A model generated the notes under the pieces. The model searched no databases, was not told the origin of the DNA, and worked only from the letters and a program-made list of their open reading frames with translations. Below, in pieces: positions 49,360 through 59,851 of a DNA stretch of 64,000 nt. The DNA lies in assembly GCA_030015575.1 (NCBI GenBank), contig JASDDO010000006.1, positions 376,672,137 through 376,736,136 of the forward strand. Direction: 5' to 3'. Every line of letters starts with the position of its first letter. The stretch's first letter is position 1. Origin of the DNA: Agapanthus africanus. Lineage: Eukaryota; Streptophyta; Magnoliopsida; Asparagales; Amaryllidaceae. The translations under genes and the position numbers were made by a program.

Positions 49360-49406
49360 GCCGCAGAACCGCCGCGCAAGGCATGTCTTTACCGCGGTTC
49401 CGCGGC
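49360..49406. other. PBS-proximal 13-bp stem, 21-nt loop (D)
   Basis: GCCGCAGAACCGC (49360-49372) faces GCGGTTCCGCGGC (49394-49406), with one mismatch. It is 187 bp from the LTR edge, as in B and C. Confidence 0.82.
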
Positions 49407-49579
49407 TCTTTAATGGGATTACAGTCTCATTTTTCACAGATATCCTTATAATTCCCAGCTTATATTTCTGAGTATTTTTAATACGAAAAATCAACATTTT
49501 TTTAAAATTTCCAGAAACTGGGTTTTATCGGGTATTCGGAGTTCGATCGGACTTTAAACTTTGCCTAAAGCTCTAGCTT

Positions 49580-49593
49580 GGCTCTGATACCAC
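49580..49593 (-). promoter_or_regulatory. Primer-binding site of D
   Basis: Minus-strand GTGGTATCAGAGCC next to the LTR end. Confidence 0.92.
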
Positions 49594-50181
49594 TGTAGGG
49601 TTACTAGGCACTCTCACAAGGGTCTATAAGTCATCAACCATACCCGATTTAAATTTTAGACGTGCCGAACAACCCTAAACCAAGATCCTAGACTAGAGAT
49701 TAGGCGAAACAAAGCAAGTAAACAACTTTACTTCTAAGAGTTAGGGATTACAACCTTTGTAGTCCGTTCCTTCACTTCTAAAGCTCCGTGTTGAGGTCCC
49801 TTCGCTGCGATCATCGAGTATCCGGACTCTAGAGAGGCTCCACAAAAAAAAGATGCAAGCTTGCTTCCGATCTTCGATAACAAAGATGATCTACCTTGAA
49901 GAAACTCAAACCCAAGCTCTTGCTTTGCTAATCAAGTATTAGTAAAGCAAACACCCTAATCTAAGTGGCAAGAATAGATGAGAATGATGAAGTTGGAATT
50001 TAGCTCTCATTTGTTTTCTTAATTTCACTCATTACCATCACTTCACAAAAAACTAGAAAGTTTTTCATACAAGGAAGAAGAAGAAAGAAGATGATCAAAT
50101 CCTTTTGTGATGAATAATGAAATCTAGTGAGGTTAGAAATGCAACCATGGGTTAAGTATGATAACTTAACCCATGTAGAGA
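49594..50181 (-). repeat. 5' LTR of D, 588 bp left
   Basis: It matches the PBS side of the other LTRs and stops at about 50181 after CCATGTAGAGA, where the PBS of A follows. About 1.6 kb of this LTR is lost. Confidence 0.85.
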
Positions 50182-50194
50182 GCTCTGATACCAC
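50182..50194 (-). promoter_or_regulatory. Primer-binding site of A
   Basis: Minus-strand GTGGTATCAGAGC. The next base differs from the usual C because the deletion junction with D lies here. Confidence 0.88.
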
Positions 50195-52386
50195 TGTAGG
50201 GTTACTAGGCACTGTCATAAGGGTCTATAAGATATCAACCATGCCCGATTTAAATTTTAGATGTGCCGAACAACCCTAACCAAGATCTTAGACCTAGAGA
50301 TTAGGCGAAACAAAGCAAGTAAACAACTTTACTTCTAAGAGTTTGGGATTACAACCTTTGTAGTCCGGTCCTTCGCTTCATAAGCTCCGTGTTATGGTCC
50401 CTTCGCTGCAATCATCAAGTTCCCGGACTCTAGAGAGGCTCCACGAAGAGAAAGATGCAAGCTTGCTTCCGATCTTCGATAACTAAGATGATCTACCTTA
50501 AAGTTTCTTTAACACAAGCTCGCACCCACTAAATGAAATGAACACCCTAATCTAATTGGCAAGAATAGATTAAGATGATAAAGTAGGAATTTAGCTCTCA
50601 TTTGTTTTCTTAATCTCACTCATTTTCATCACAAAGAAAAAAGCTAAAGAGCTTTTCACCAAGGAAGAAGAAGAAGAATATCCAAAATCTTTTGTGATGA
50701 ATAATGAATCCATAGTGAGGTTAGGAATACAACCATGGGTTAAGTATGACAACTTAACCCATGTAGAGAATGAACCATGGTTAAAGGGTTGGGTTGGGTT
50801 AAACAGATATCTACAAAAATATCTTTACAAAATATCTTTGCAAAAACAAAAACAAAAGCTTCTAGAAGCTTCTAGAAAAGTTAACCAAAATCAAACCTTA
50901 ATCATGGTTAATCTCCACTAATCATGTTGCATTAATAACCATAACATGTTACAATATTATATATCACATATATAATATTTATTGTAACAAAATAAAATAA
51001 TACAATTAACATATATCGCATATATATCAATTACCCGAGTGAGAAAAAAAATCTTTTAGTAAGCTTATATCAGTTAATATAATTTAATATATCAAATATA
51101 TAATTATACATTAAATTATCGAATCAACACTTGATCCGATAATCCGGTTATTTCACAAATAACCGACTAATATAATCTGTATCAGTTCATCGAATCAACA
51201 CTTGATCCGATGACCCGGCTATATCACATATACCCGGCCGATATCTCATATCATGAGAATCTAATACGGTATCACATACACGTATTGTTCTCGGTCCCGC
51301 ACATATCATATATGTGCTCCTACTCCTTTTTTCCCGAGCCAGGAAACCTCTGTGTAGGACTCTAAAGAATCAACAATACGCCGGCAGTAGGTGATGATCA
51401 TATCAAACACCCATAAGCTGCAAGCGGTCAACTAAACGTAACAGCCACCCAGGTATTGAGCAATTAGAAGATCAACAAGCAAGCCTGTACTTTCTCCCGT
51501 GAATCCAACCAGTAACACTCCCGTACAGTCCGGTCTCTTCGTCTGATATGTCGCATATCTCGCCAAGGGGTGGTAAACGTCAGACCCCAGTAGCTTCATA
51601 AGTCGTGTCGATATGAGGTCTATAACAGTTCGAGAAACTATTGATAACACTTACCAGTAAATCTCAGCAACGCTGGCCAGGGATTTCCAGTTATAGCCAA
51701 TCGAACACAGCGTAATATTAACTCCCTATAACGGGAGAGACGAATCCCCTCCTATCGCTCATTGCCTCCATGTGATTCGGGACTGTACCCAAAAGCCACC
51801 TTTTTGCACGCCCTCTTAGACGTGGTATGATAGAAATCAAAGCACAGTAGGAATCACACAAGACTCTATGACGATCTCGGGTCTACAGACTAACCTGTAC
51901 CAGTGTCACCAGAGAACTGCCATCTGACGTGAGGTATAATACCATCTGGGAGTTCTCAGCGAGTCCGTCCAGTGTACCCAGTCTCCACTGAGCACCCGTA
52001 TACCTTCTCTGATGTCAAACACTAATAGATATGGGATCATCCATCGCCCATCATATGGGTCAAGAAGCGCATACGCTAGTCTACTCTGGTATATCAATGC
52101 CCTGTCTCGATATACCCACGACTAGTAACATTTGAAGGATGTACTTGACGACTACACTGTCTCCACTAGTATGATCCGCATCATAGTCCTGGTAGTCAAG
52201 TACTCATCCTAAGGGCTTTATCAACTTGTAACATAGAGACAATCAGAGTACATGTTAAGATAAAGTGCAACCAGATAGCGTACTATCATGTCGAGCAAGA
52301 AAGTCCTCCCTATATATGTCCAAGCATCCACTACAATATACATCGTATGTACAGTAATGGCCTCTAGGGCATACATATAACTAACA
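50195..52386 (-). repeat. 5' LTR of A (2192 bp)
   Basis: TGTTAG...CCTACA on the minus strand. It ends at 52386 and is followed by the TCTAT duplication and the resumed LTR of E. Confidence 0.92.
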
Positions 52387-53028
52387 TCTATACTGGAAGA
52401 GACGAATCCCCTCGACCGCTCACCTACGTGTTTTGGGACTATACCCAACAAAAACCTGTTTGCACGACTCATTTGAGCCATGGTAGGGTAGAAGTATAAA
52501 TATAGTGGAAATACACATGTGACACAATGGTGATCTCTGGTCCTAGGGACTACTCTCTACTCATGTTACCAGAGAAATGCTACCTGACATTGGTATATCA
52601 CCAACTAGAAGTTCTCGGTGAGTCCGTCCAGTGCAACTCATCCAATGAGCACCTATATACAATTTTCGATGTCAAACACCAATAGCTGTAGGATTAGCTA
52701 TCACCCTCCAACCGGATCAGGAAACGTACATACTAGTTTAAACTGAAGTACCGATGCGTAGTCTCGATCTCCTACGACTAGGGACATTTAAGGATGTGCT
52801 TATCGACTACCCAGGCCCCACCAGTATGATCTCAATCATCGTCTTGATAGTCAAGCAAAATCCTAAGATTTTATCTCATATCTAAACGATACGTGATAGT
52901 GAATAAAACACATCATATGTAAGATAAAGACAAACCAAATAGCATACTATCATCTCAAATAAGATTATTCTCTCATATAGGTCATCCTTCAATTACAATA
53001 ATTAACTTGAGGGCACCTATATCCAACA
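52387..53028 (-). repeat. 5' LTR of E, outer part
   Basis: Starts TGTTGGATATAGGTG at 53028 (minus strand). It is diverged but clearly related to the outer third of the A-D LTRs (for example GAGTCCGTCCAGTGCA near 52620-52640). With 4660-5954 it makes one LTR of about 1.93 kb. TCTAT at 52387-52391 is the second copy of A's target duplication. Confidence 0.85.
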
Positions 53029-54048
53029 GGCTTATCTTGTGGCTTCTATATGCGAGTCCGTTATCTGAGACTATCCGCCGTGGGATTCCGGACCGATATA
53101 TCACATGAGTCTTAAAGAAGTGGAGAATATTCTCCGTTTTCACTTCCCTTAATGGTACCGTCTCTGCCCATTTGGAGAAGTAGTCGGTTTTTGCCAAGAT
53201 GAACCGATGTCCCTTGGATGACGCTGATTCAATAGGTCCAACTATATATGTTCCCCACATCTCAAAAGGCCAGTTAGCCACGGTGGGATGTAGTGGTTTA
53301 GGATGTTGATGAATGAAATCCCCGTGTATTTGGAATGAATGGCATCATTTTGCATATTCGATACAGTCTTAAATCATCGTGGGCCAATAGTAGCCCATTC
53401 TCTTAATCTTCAACTTCATTTTTGGATCGGCTTGTTGGGATTCGCAAAGTCCATCGTGAATTTCTTGGACGACCTTTTCGGCTTCCTTTGGTCCTAAGTA
53501 TCTTAGCCATATATGGTCGAAGGATCTCTGATATAAGAGCAAATGACAGAGCACATTTCATGGGCTGATATCTCTGTGATGCTTCTTCATGCACTTGCTG
53601 GGAATTGAAGTATGCTATGAAGACTTCTCGCCGGTCTTTCTTTTTTTCTTCTTCCACTTGGAAGGCATTTTCTTTAGATCCTTCGGCTGGAGATTCTGAA
53701 GATATTTCTGCCGGTACTAGGATCTTAAGGCTTTGGAAGATAATCCTTACGTCTTCAGGACTTTCATTTTCTAGTTCTTTGGCCAATTTGGCTAACGCGT
53801 CTACTTTACAGTTTTCCGCTCACAATACATTCTCCAATGTATAGGATGGAAGTTGTACCCTTTCGCAGTACTTTATCAGCTCCGTCTTGCATAGGATGGA
53901 ATTTACCGTACGTATGCGGTATGTTCTCCAATGCATATGATGAAACCATAAGTGAATGGTTGTATACTCTATACATTCTTAATGGGATAAAAGCCTTACC
54001 CCCGACAGCCGTTTCCTTCAACATCCAATATAGAACCGTTAATATCAT
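53029..54048 (-). pseudogene. Tat-lineage Ty3/gypsy RNase H-integrase relic
   Basis: The minus-strand frame at 52982-53281 contains WPFEMWGTYIVGPIE, SSKGHRFILAKTDYFSKWAE and RRIVSDNG, the catalytic core of a Tat-type (Retand/Ogre group) integrase with both Asp positions. The 53369-53554 frame gives the integrase N-terminal side (PKEAEKVVQEIHDGLC, MGYYWPTM). The 53403-53786 frame gives the RNase H to IN linker (ELENESPEDV, YFNSQQVHEEASQRYQ). 53806-54048 is a weaker upstream relic. The parts lie in different frames. The integrase is cut at 53029 by E; its continuation would lie beyond the left end of E, outside the window. Confidence 0.83.
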
Positions 54049-54229
54049 TTTTCTTAGAAGAAAAATCCAATTCCCGAGCTATGATCATTTGCTCTCGATC
54101 TCTAATAATCTTTATAGCTAAATCGTCAATTGAAACTAAACTTAACCAAATCATTAATTAAACCTAACACTAACACTTCTTAGTATCCGTCTATCGCGTA
54201 TTTGTCAAGAAATATTAATTCCATGATTC
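54049..54229. other. AT-rich spacer, nothing recognised
   Basis: 181 bp between the gypsy relic and the CACTA fragment; no repeat or motif identified. Confidence 0.5.
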
Positions 54230-54881
54230 TTGTCTATAGGAATCTTGCTTCGTCTAAACTGTTCCAATATAGCACTTCCGTACGTCCACAACAAGAGTTG
54301 GATGTACGCCAATACTCCCTCAAGAGTCAATGAATTTTTCCTTAACGTTGTTTACTTTTTCACCGATTTTTCCCATGCATGTCTTGGGTTATCGAAAGAG
54401 TATGAAATCTATTGTCCTTGCTCTATGTGTATGAAAAAACGATTGCTCAAGAAGATGGAAGTTGAGTTATATATCGTGAGAGATAGTTTCGTTAGAGATT
54501 TACACTATGTGGGAACATCAGATAGAATAAGAAGTCATTGTAATGGAAGACGAGACATGGGTGCAAAAGACGGAAAACAAATTCATTGAAATAGAAACCG
54601 TAGAGTGACAAGGGATAGTAAAAGAAAATGAGGAATATGAATAGCAGTTTGAAGAAGACGAATCCATTGAAGAAGATAATTATGTATTCGCGCCGATCGA
54701 TGACATGGATGGGCTTAAAAATGTCATGGGACTTCTTTGATAGGGAACGCACTGGAACCTCGTTATTGGAGAAGTACAAGGCTGACTCAAGAATCTCGCT
54801 ATATCCAAATTGCATAGGGTTTTCAAAACTTTCCTTCTTCGTACATATCTTTCAGATCAAGTGTAGGAACATATGGAGTAA
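54230..54881 (+). pseudogene. CACTA (En/Spm) TNP2-like transposase fragment
   Basis: The 54230-54589 frame has KSWMYANTPSRVNEF, then CPCSMCMKK and an EVELYIVRDSFV segment. This is the order of the transposase-associated domain (PF13963 type: a KSWM start, a CPC..C cluster, then a (V/E)xxHL-F stretch) found at the N-terminus of plant CACTA TNP2 proteins. The 54628-54881 part continues with LYPNCIGFSKLSFFVHIFQIKC and IWSN, matching the TNP2 L-Y-P-G-C...F-S-K-L-S-F segment. The two parts are in different frames and the catalytic body is missing. It is cut at about 54882, where an LTR-like end begins. Confidence 0.78.
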
Positions 54882-56336
54882 TGTTATGCCCCGCTTCCCA
54901 ATATACTCAAATATGGGAACGTGACAAACCCAACCATACTACCTACGGTAAGGAAATATCCTTCCATAGTCATATTACGGCCGTCAATCAGTAATCAAGA
55001 ACACTATAATAATAAATCTATCTACACATATCGAATAGCCACAAGAAATAATAACAGGAAACAATAGCGGAAGCAATAAAGATCTAAAGAAATAAAAGAA
55101 TACCTAAACAATCAATAAGAACTAGATCAGTGGGATACTTCTCACTGATCGACAATCCTGTCGAAGTAATCACAATTCTCCTGTGCTAAGGTCAAGTATC
55201 TGAATCATGCAAAACCCAGAGGTCAGTGCGTCATAAATATTATAATAATATAACTGGTATGAGATAGAATATACCATATTGCAAGAACTAGACGCCATGT
55301 GTATAAACGATAAGCAATAGCAGTACATGTAATGCAACAAGCAAGATATCAATATAAATCATATCATGTGTACCCTAAGGGTCCATGTCGCTAGATTATC
55401 TATCATAAAGGTATTTGAAACCAATCAATGGAATTCTCGATGTAACTCAATAGTATCTCGTGCGTTCCCGGCACAACGGTCATGATTCTCGGGGCTGAAT
55501 CCGAGATGTGCCGCTAGGCAATAAAATAATTTCATGTATAGATGAATAATGCCAGCATCATCATTCTGGATCCTGAAGCTCGTATCGAATGATCAGTCTC
55601 TAGCAATCAATAACTGTTGAGTTACAAGTCGGGTTTCATTCTTGATTTCCTCTTTTCCCTCAGGTTTTCATGTTCATGTCAAGTATAGAAATAATATCTA
55701 TCTAATGTCAACACATGAATAAGCATGTGCATATTACGTCCATCGGGACAACAGGTCAGGTCAATCAAGCCAATATCGGGATTGTTGGCATTGGTAAACA
55801 TTACATGGTAAGTATGTACTGGCATGATAACAATAACAGTATAGTAAAAATAACAGGATAGCAGTGATATATGTCATAAATCGGTATACAGACATGTCAG
55901 GGATAACGTAATCATATCATGTACAAGATCAAGATAATAGTGTAGGGTGTTTTTCTTCGCCCCATTGAGATGGGAATACGCCCGTGCTTGTCAGGCGTAC
56001 TACAGATTCCCCCTGTCTAGGGTAGGCTGGGGTTTATTGATTGTGGGGATCCTAATCTCCGGCAGCCGCGGACTAAGCTGTCGTTAATTACCCTTCGTAT
56101 TTGGAGCGAGAGAACCGCCGTTTGACGGGTTAAACTGGTCATGCGAACTCAATGTGCGGCGTTATGTTTTGAAGGGATTTTGGATATATCGGGGGCCCCT
56201 CAGAGTTTTTACGGGGGTCCCACTACCCGGATAGCGGGCTGGAGGTCAAGGAGGCTAACAGCCCCCTTGCGGGGTGCGGGGCAGCGTCCCGTTAGAAATT
56301 TTTTCTAACGGGGGAGGTATATTTAGTGTGGAGCAT

Positions 56337-56390
56337 GTGTGTGTATGTGTGTATATGTATATATACATGTATATATATATATATATATAT
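56337..56390. repeat. GT/TA microsatellite
   Basis: GTGTGTATGTGTGTATATG followed by an alternating TA run. Confidence 0.9.
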
Positions 56391-56439
56391 AAGGGGAAAG
56401 GGCATCCTAAAGATGCGTGGGAAAAAGCCCCAGCGCTTT

Positions 56440-56860
56440 GGGTGCTGGCGCTCTGAGCGCAAGAGCGCTAGCTCCCCACATGTCAGCACGTGGGCACTCG
56501 GGTGCTAGTGCTCTGAGCGCAAGGGCGCTAGCGCTTTGAGCGCTAGCGCCCCACGTGTCAGCACGTAGGTACAAGGGCGCTAGCGCTCTGAGCGCTAGCG
56601 CCCCACGTGTCAACACGTGGGTGCTCGGGCGCTAGCGCTCTGAGCGCAAGAGCTCTAGCGCCCCATGTGTCAACACGTGGGCGCTCGGGCACTAGCGCTT
56701 TGGGCGCTAGCGCTCTAAGCGCAAGGGCGCTAGCGCTTTGAGCGCTAGCGCCCTACGTGTCAGCACGTGGGCGCTCGGGCGCTGGCGCTTTGGGCGCTCG
56801 CGCTCTGAGCGCAAGGGCGCTAGCGCCCCACGTGTCAGCACGTGGACGCTCGGGCGGCAA
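56440..56860. repeat. GC-rich palindromic minisatellite (GCGCTAGCGC / CACGTG)
   Basis: Six copies of a CACGTGTCAGCACGTG-like word (near 56473, 56551, 56603, 56662, 56753, 56828) separated by runs of GCGCTAGCGC and CTCTGAGCGC. Unit length varies from about 52 to 91 bp. Almost every word is self-complementary. Confidence 0.85.
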
Positions 56861-56918
56861 AAGGGACTTGGTCCCTACAATGGGAGTTGTACTCCTAGAA
56901 AGGAGCACTTATTATTTT

Positions 56919-56937
56919 GTGTGTGTGTGTGTGTGTA
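56919..56937. repeat. (GT)n microsatellite
   Basis: A short uninterrupted GT run. Confidence 0.9.
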
Positions 56938-57305
56938 TGAGGAGTTAAACTCCTAGGATGTTTTGAAGCTGATGAAGGGCTTCTCCTCTTGAGCCCTAGT
57001 TCTTCCCCAAAATGAGGTTTCTGGAGATGGGTCTCCTTCTTCCTCCTCTGTTGGCAGGATCTTGAAGATCAAGAGATGTGAGATGTTGAAAATCTCTCCT
57101 TTCTGAGATCTGATGGAAGATCTGAGTTCCCCTTTGTGGGTTTTGTGGTGAAAAACTATTTAGTTTTGGAAAAGAAAGAGTAAAACTCTTGATTTAATTC
57201 AAAAGAAATGAGAAAGTTTAGAACCTTGGAGAAGGAGCAGGAAGCACAAAGAACCCTAGTTTTGGGGAGAATGAAATTTGTATATTTTATTCATCATCAT
57301 GTTGC

Positions 57306-57316
57306 CTTATATAGGC
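57306..57316 (-). promoter_or_regulatory. Putative LTR TATA box (minus strand)
   Basis: CCTATATAAGG on the minus strand, the only good TATA box in the LTR-like region. It would drive transcription towards lower coordinates through the palindromic minisatellite. Inferred from sequence only. Confidence 0.55.
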
Positions 57317-57628
57317 TTACATATTTGCGTATAGCCCCTTGGGCTTTACAAAATGACATTTTGCCCATCCCATGGCTCATGTGTTATTTCTTTTTGCACA
57401 TAAGCCATGGGCTTTACAAAATTTTGGTTTTATGCCTATTTTGTATAAAAGAATTACATAAAAATTATTTATTACATGATTTTTATCTTGGCATGGAGGA
57501 GGGTCGGCCGCTTCATGTTCGGACTCGACCTGGGCATGGGCCCGCTTGATCTGGGCTTGGGCCCACTTGTCTTGGGGTTGACCTTGACTTTGACTTGGTC
57601 AACCGGGGTGCAATTTTCGACCCCAACA

Positions 57629-57640
57629 AAGTGCCCTCCA
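57629..57640 (-). promoter_or_regulatory. Putative polypurine tract
   Basis: Minus-strand TGGAGGGCACTT directly before TGTTGGGGTCG, the usual place and style of a Tat-type tract. Confidence 0.65.
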
Positions 57641-57762
57641 TCAATGAGTTCACATCGCATATGTGGGTCGTGTGCATGAAATTGATGGATCTTCTTTCAT
57701 GTGGAGGCGACTTCCTTTGGTTCCCACTTTTGTGATACACTGCCCTTTTAACGACATGGACG

Positions 57763-59515
57763 GTCGACGCTTGACGTGTCTCCGAGATGGAGTGTCTGTG
57801 GCAGACGTTTCTTTGGCTCGGAGTGATTTGGTAGACGTGCCCCCGGCACGGAGTGTCGCTGGTCGACGTGTCCCCGAGATGGGGTGTCTGCTGGCTGACG
57901 TGTCCCCGAGACGTAGTGTCGCTGGTCGATGTTTCCCCGAGGCGGAGTGTCTGTAGCCGACGTGCCCCCGGCACGGAGTGTCTGCTTGACGTTTCCCCGA
58001 GGCGTAGTGTCGGCTGGTTGACGTGTCCCCGAGACGGAGTTTCTGCTTAACGTTTCCCCGTTACGGGGTGACGTTGATCGACTTTTCCCCGGCATGGAGT
58101 GTCGCTTGTTATTCGACTTGTCCCCGGCATGGAGTGCCGCTGATGTTCGACTTGTCCCCGGCATGGAGTGTCGCTGTTGTTCGACTTGTCCCCGGCACGG
58201 AGTGTCGCTGATGTTCGACTTGTCCCCGGCACGGAATGTCGCTGATGTTCGACTTGTCCCCGTCATGGAGTGTCGTTGGTTGTTCGACTTGTCCCCGGCA
58301 CGGAGTGTCGCTGATCGACTTGTCCCCGGCACAGAGTGTCGCTTGTTGTTCGACTTGTCCCCGGCACGGAGTGTCGCTGATCGACTTTTCCCCGTCACGG
58401 AATGTCACTGATCGACTTGTCCCCGGCACGGAGTGTCGCTGATCGACTTGTCCCCGGTACGGGGTGTCGCTGATCGACTTTTCCCCGGTACGGGGTGTCG
58501 CTAGTCGACTTGCCCCCGGCACGGAGTGTCGCTGGTTGTTCGACTTGTCCCCGGGACGGAGTGTCGCTGATCGACTTTTCCCCGGCACAGAGTGTCGCTG
58601 GTCGACTTATCCCCGGCGCGGAGTATCGCTGGTCGACTTGTCCCTGGCACGGAGTGTCGCTGGTTGTTCGACTTGTCCCCGGCACGGAGTGTCGCTGGTC
58701 GACTTGTCCCCGGCACGGAGTGTCGCTGATGTTCGACTTGTCCCCGGCATGGAGTGTCGTTGGTTGTTCGACTTGTCCTCGGCACGGAGTGTCGCTTGTT
58801 TTTCGACTTGTCCCCGGCATGGAGTGTCGCTGATCGACTTTTCCCCGTCACGGAGTGTCACTGATCGACTTGTCCCCGGACGGAGTGTCGCTGATCGACT
58901 TGTTCCCGGTACGGGGTGTCGCTGGTCGACTTGCCCCCGGCACGGAGTGTCGCTGGTTGTTCGACTTGTCCCCGGGACGGAGTGTCGCTGATCGACTTTT
59001 CATCGGGACGGAGTGTCGTTGGTCGACTTGTCCCCGGCATGGAGTATCGCTGGTCGACTTGTCCCCGGCACGGAGTGTCGCTGGTCGACTTTTCCCCGGC
59101 ACTGAGTGTCGCTGGTCGACTTATCCCGGCACGGAGTGTCGCTGATTGTTAGACTTGTCCCCGGCACGGAGTGTTGCTGATTGTTCGACTTGTCCCCGGC
59201 ATGGAGTGTCGCTGGTCGACTTGTCCCCGGCACGGAGTGTCGCTAGTCGACTTATCCCCGGCGTGGAGTGTCGCTGGTCGACTTTCCCGGCACGGAGTGT
59301 CGCTGGTCGACTTGTCCCCGGCACGGAGTGTCACTGGTCGACTAGTCCCCGGCACGGAGTGTCGCTGGTCGACTTTTCCCCGGCACGGAGTGTCGCTGGT
59401 TGTTCGACTTGTCCTCAGCACGGAGTGTCGCTGATCGACTTGTCCCCGGCGTGGAGTGTTGCTGATCGACTTGATTCCGAGGCGGAGCATGATTCCGACA
59501 GGGAGGTCGCTGGTT
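57763..59515. repeat. 31-bp GTCGAC minisatellite, roughly fifty units
   Basis: The basic 31-bp unit contains GTCGACTTGTCCCCGGCA then CGGAGTGTCGCTG. Variants carry 2-4 extra bases (CTGGTTGTTCGAC, CTGATGTTCGAC). The first 300 bp hold diverged units with CCCGAGATGG, CCCGAGACG or CCCGAGGCGG cores. Rare variants recur with a spacing of 421 bp, suggesting a higher-order unit. Because 31 is not a multiple of 3, all frames stay open for long runs on both strands; these are not genes. Confidence 0.92.
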
Positions 59516-59639
59516 GATTCCGAGTCGAAGCATAACTCCGACAGGGAAGGTAGATATCCCGATACGAAGCATGATTTCGACACGGGGTAAATTCTGGGAT
59601 GAAGCATGATTCCGCCGCAGAGGTTGTTGGTTTGATTTG

Positions 59640-59850
59640 ATCTGGGTTGACATCAGCATCGCTATACTGGAATATGATACCAGAAGCGAATCATCATTTG
59701 CCATGAGAGGATTTGGGAATTGGTTTTGTTTTAGCATCTGCATTGCTGCACTGGAATAATGCCAGGAGCAACTCATCATTTGCCCTGAAAGGATTTGGGA
59801 ATTGATGGCTTAGGAGACAGGTTTAGATCCCTATCACCTAAGGCTTTTCA
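59640..59850. repeat. GCATCGCTGCACTGGAATA repeat, two copies
   Basis: Copies near 59656 and 59733, each followed by a TCATCATTTGCC sequence. Further copies are at about 60313, 60399 and 61803. They punctuate the hairpin blocks. Confidence 0.75.
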
Positions 59851-59851
59851 A

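Larger units (their letters stand above)
46571..49579 (-). other. Long non-coding leader of D
   Basis: It contains the three-copy CCTTGACAAAGGCCAACAAA motif (47021, 47104, 47198), the 145-bp duplication (47365-47590), the block shared with A, B and C (48430-49150) and the PBS-proximal stem (49360-49406). No gag frame recognised. Confidence 0.75.
29177..50181 (-). mobile_element. Element D: Ty1/copia split by a gypsy array
   Basis: D is on the minus strand. Its parts are the 3' LTR (29177-31386), polypurine tract, RNase H-RT-IN relic (31399-33261), then after the gypsy array the protease and leader (46152-49579), PBS (49580-49593) and a 5' LTR cut short at about 50181. Comparison with C shows that roughly 600 bp of the integrase/pre-integrase region vanished at the gypsy insertion. 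The cut 5' LTR joins straight to the PBS of A, so a deletion also removed that boundary. Confidence 0.85.
5955..52386 (-). mobile_element. Element A: Ty1/copia retrotransposon hosting B, C, D and the gypsy array
   Basis: On the minus strand A has a 5' LTR at 50195-52386, a PBS at 50182-50194 and a 3' LTR at 5955-8148 with an adjacent polypurine tract. Flanking TCTAT duplications show it inserted as a unit into the LTR of E. Its own interior is reduced to an RNase H/RT relic (8161-9015), a leader fragment (9016-9566, continued at 19944-20407) and the PBS. The rest of the span is later insertions, and junctions at about 20408 and 50181 show that further A sequence was lost. Confidence 0.85.
1..53028 (-). 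mobile_element. Element E: old Ty1/copia retrotransposon, split by the nest
   Basis: This is the outermost copia element. On the minus strand it runs from its 5' LTR (53028 down to 52387, then 5954 down to 4660) through the PBS at 4646-4659, a long leader, and protease, integrase and reverse-transcriptase relics, leaving the window at base 1. Its 3' LTR is therefore not seen. The two LTR pieces join once 5955-52386 is removed, because both sides carry TCTAT. Its LTR (about 1.93 kb) is related to those of A-D but clearly diverged, so E is older. At 53029 it interrupts a Tat-type gypsy integrase relic. Confidence 0.85.
54882..57628 (-). repeat. LTR-like region, probably 3' LTR of the gag-only element
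   Basis: The right edge is clear: minus-strand TGTTGGGGTCGAAAATTGC at 57628, preceded by a purine tract, typical of Tat/Ogre LTR starts. A TATA-like CCTATATAAGG (minus strand, about 57306-57316) lies about 315 bp inside. The left edge is uncertain: 54882 (TGTTATGCCCCGCTTCCC, which inverted would end ...CATAACA) is a candidate giving 2.75 kb, but 54882-56260 could instead be a separate gypsy LTR. No gene seen; minisatellites at 56440-56860. Confidence 0.5.

Noticed and set aside
52387-53028. Independent solo LTR or unknown repeat
   Set aside because: It begins with the TCTAT duplication of A and continues the LTR of E exactly where 5954 stops, so it is the other half of one LTR.
57208-57549. 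A 113-codon plus-strand frame as a possible host exon
   Set aside because: It lies inside the LTR-like region, opposite the inferred TATA box, with no recognisable domain or splice context.
57748-59607. Many open frames of 60-216 codons on both strands
   Set aside because: All come from the 31-bp repeat, which lacks stops in most frames; period-93 peptides are an artefact of the repeat.
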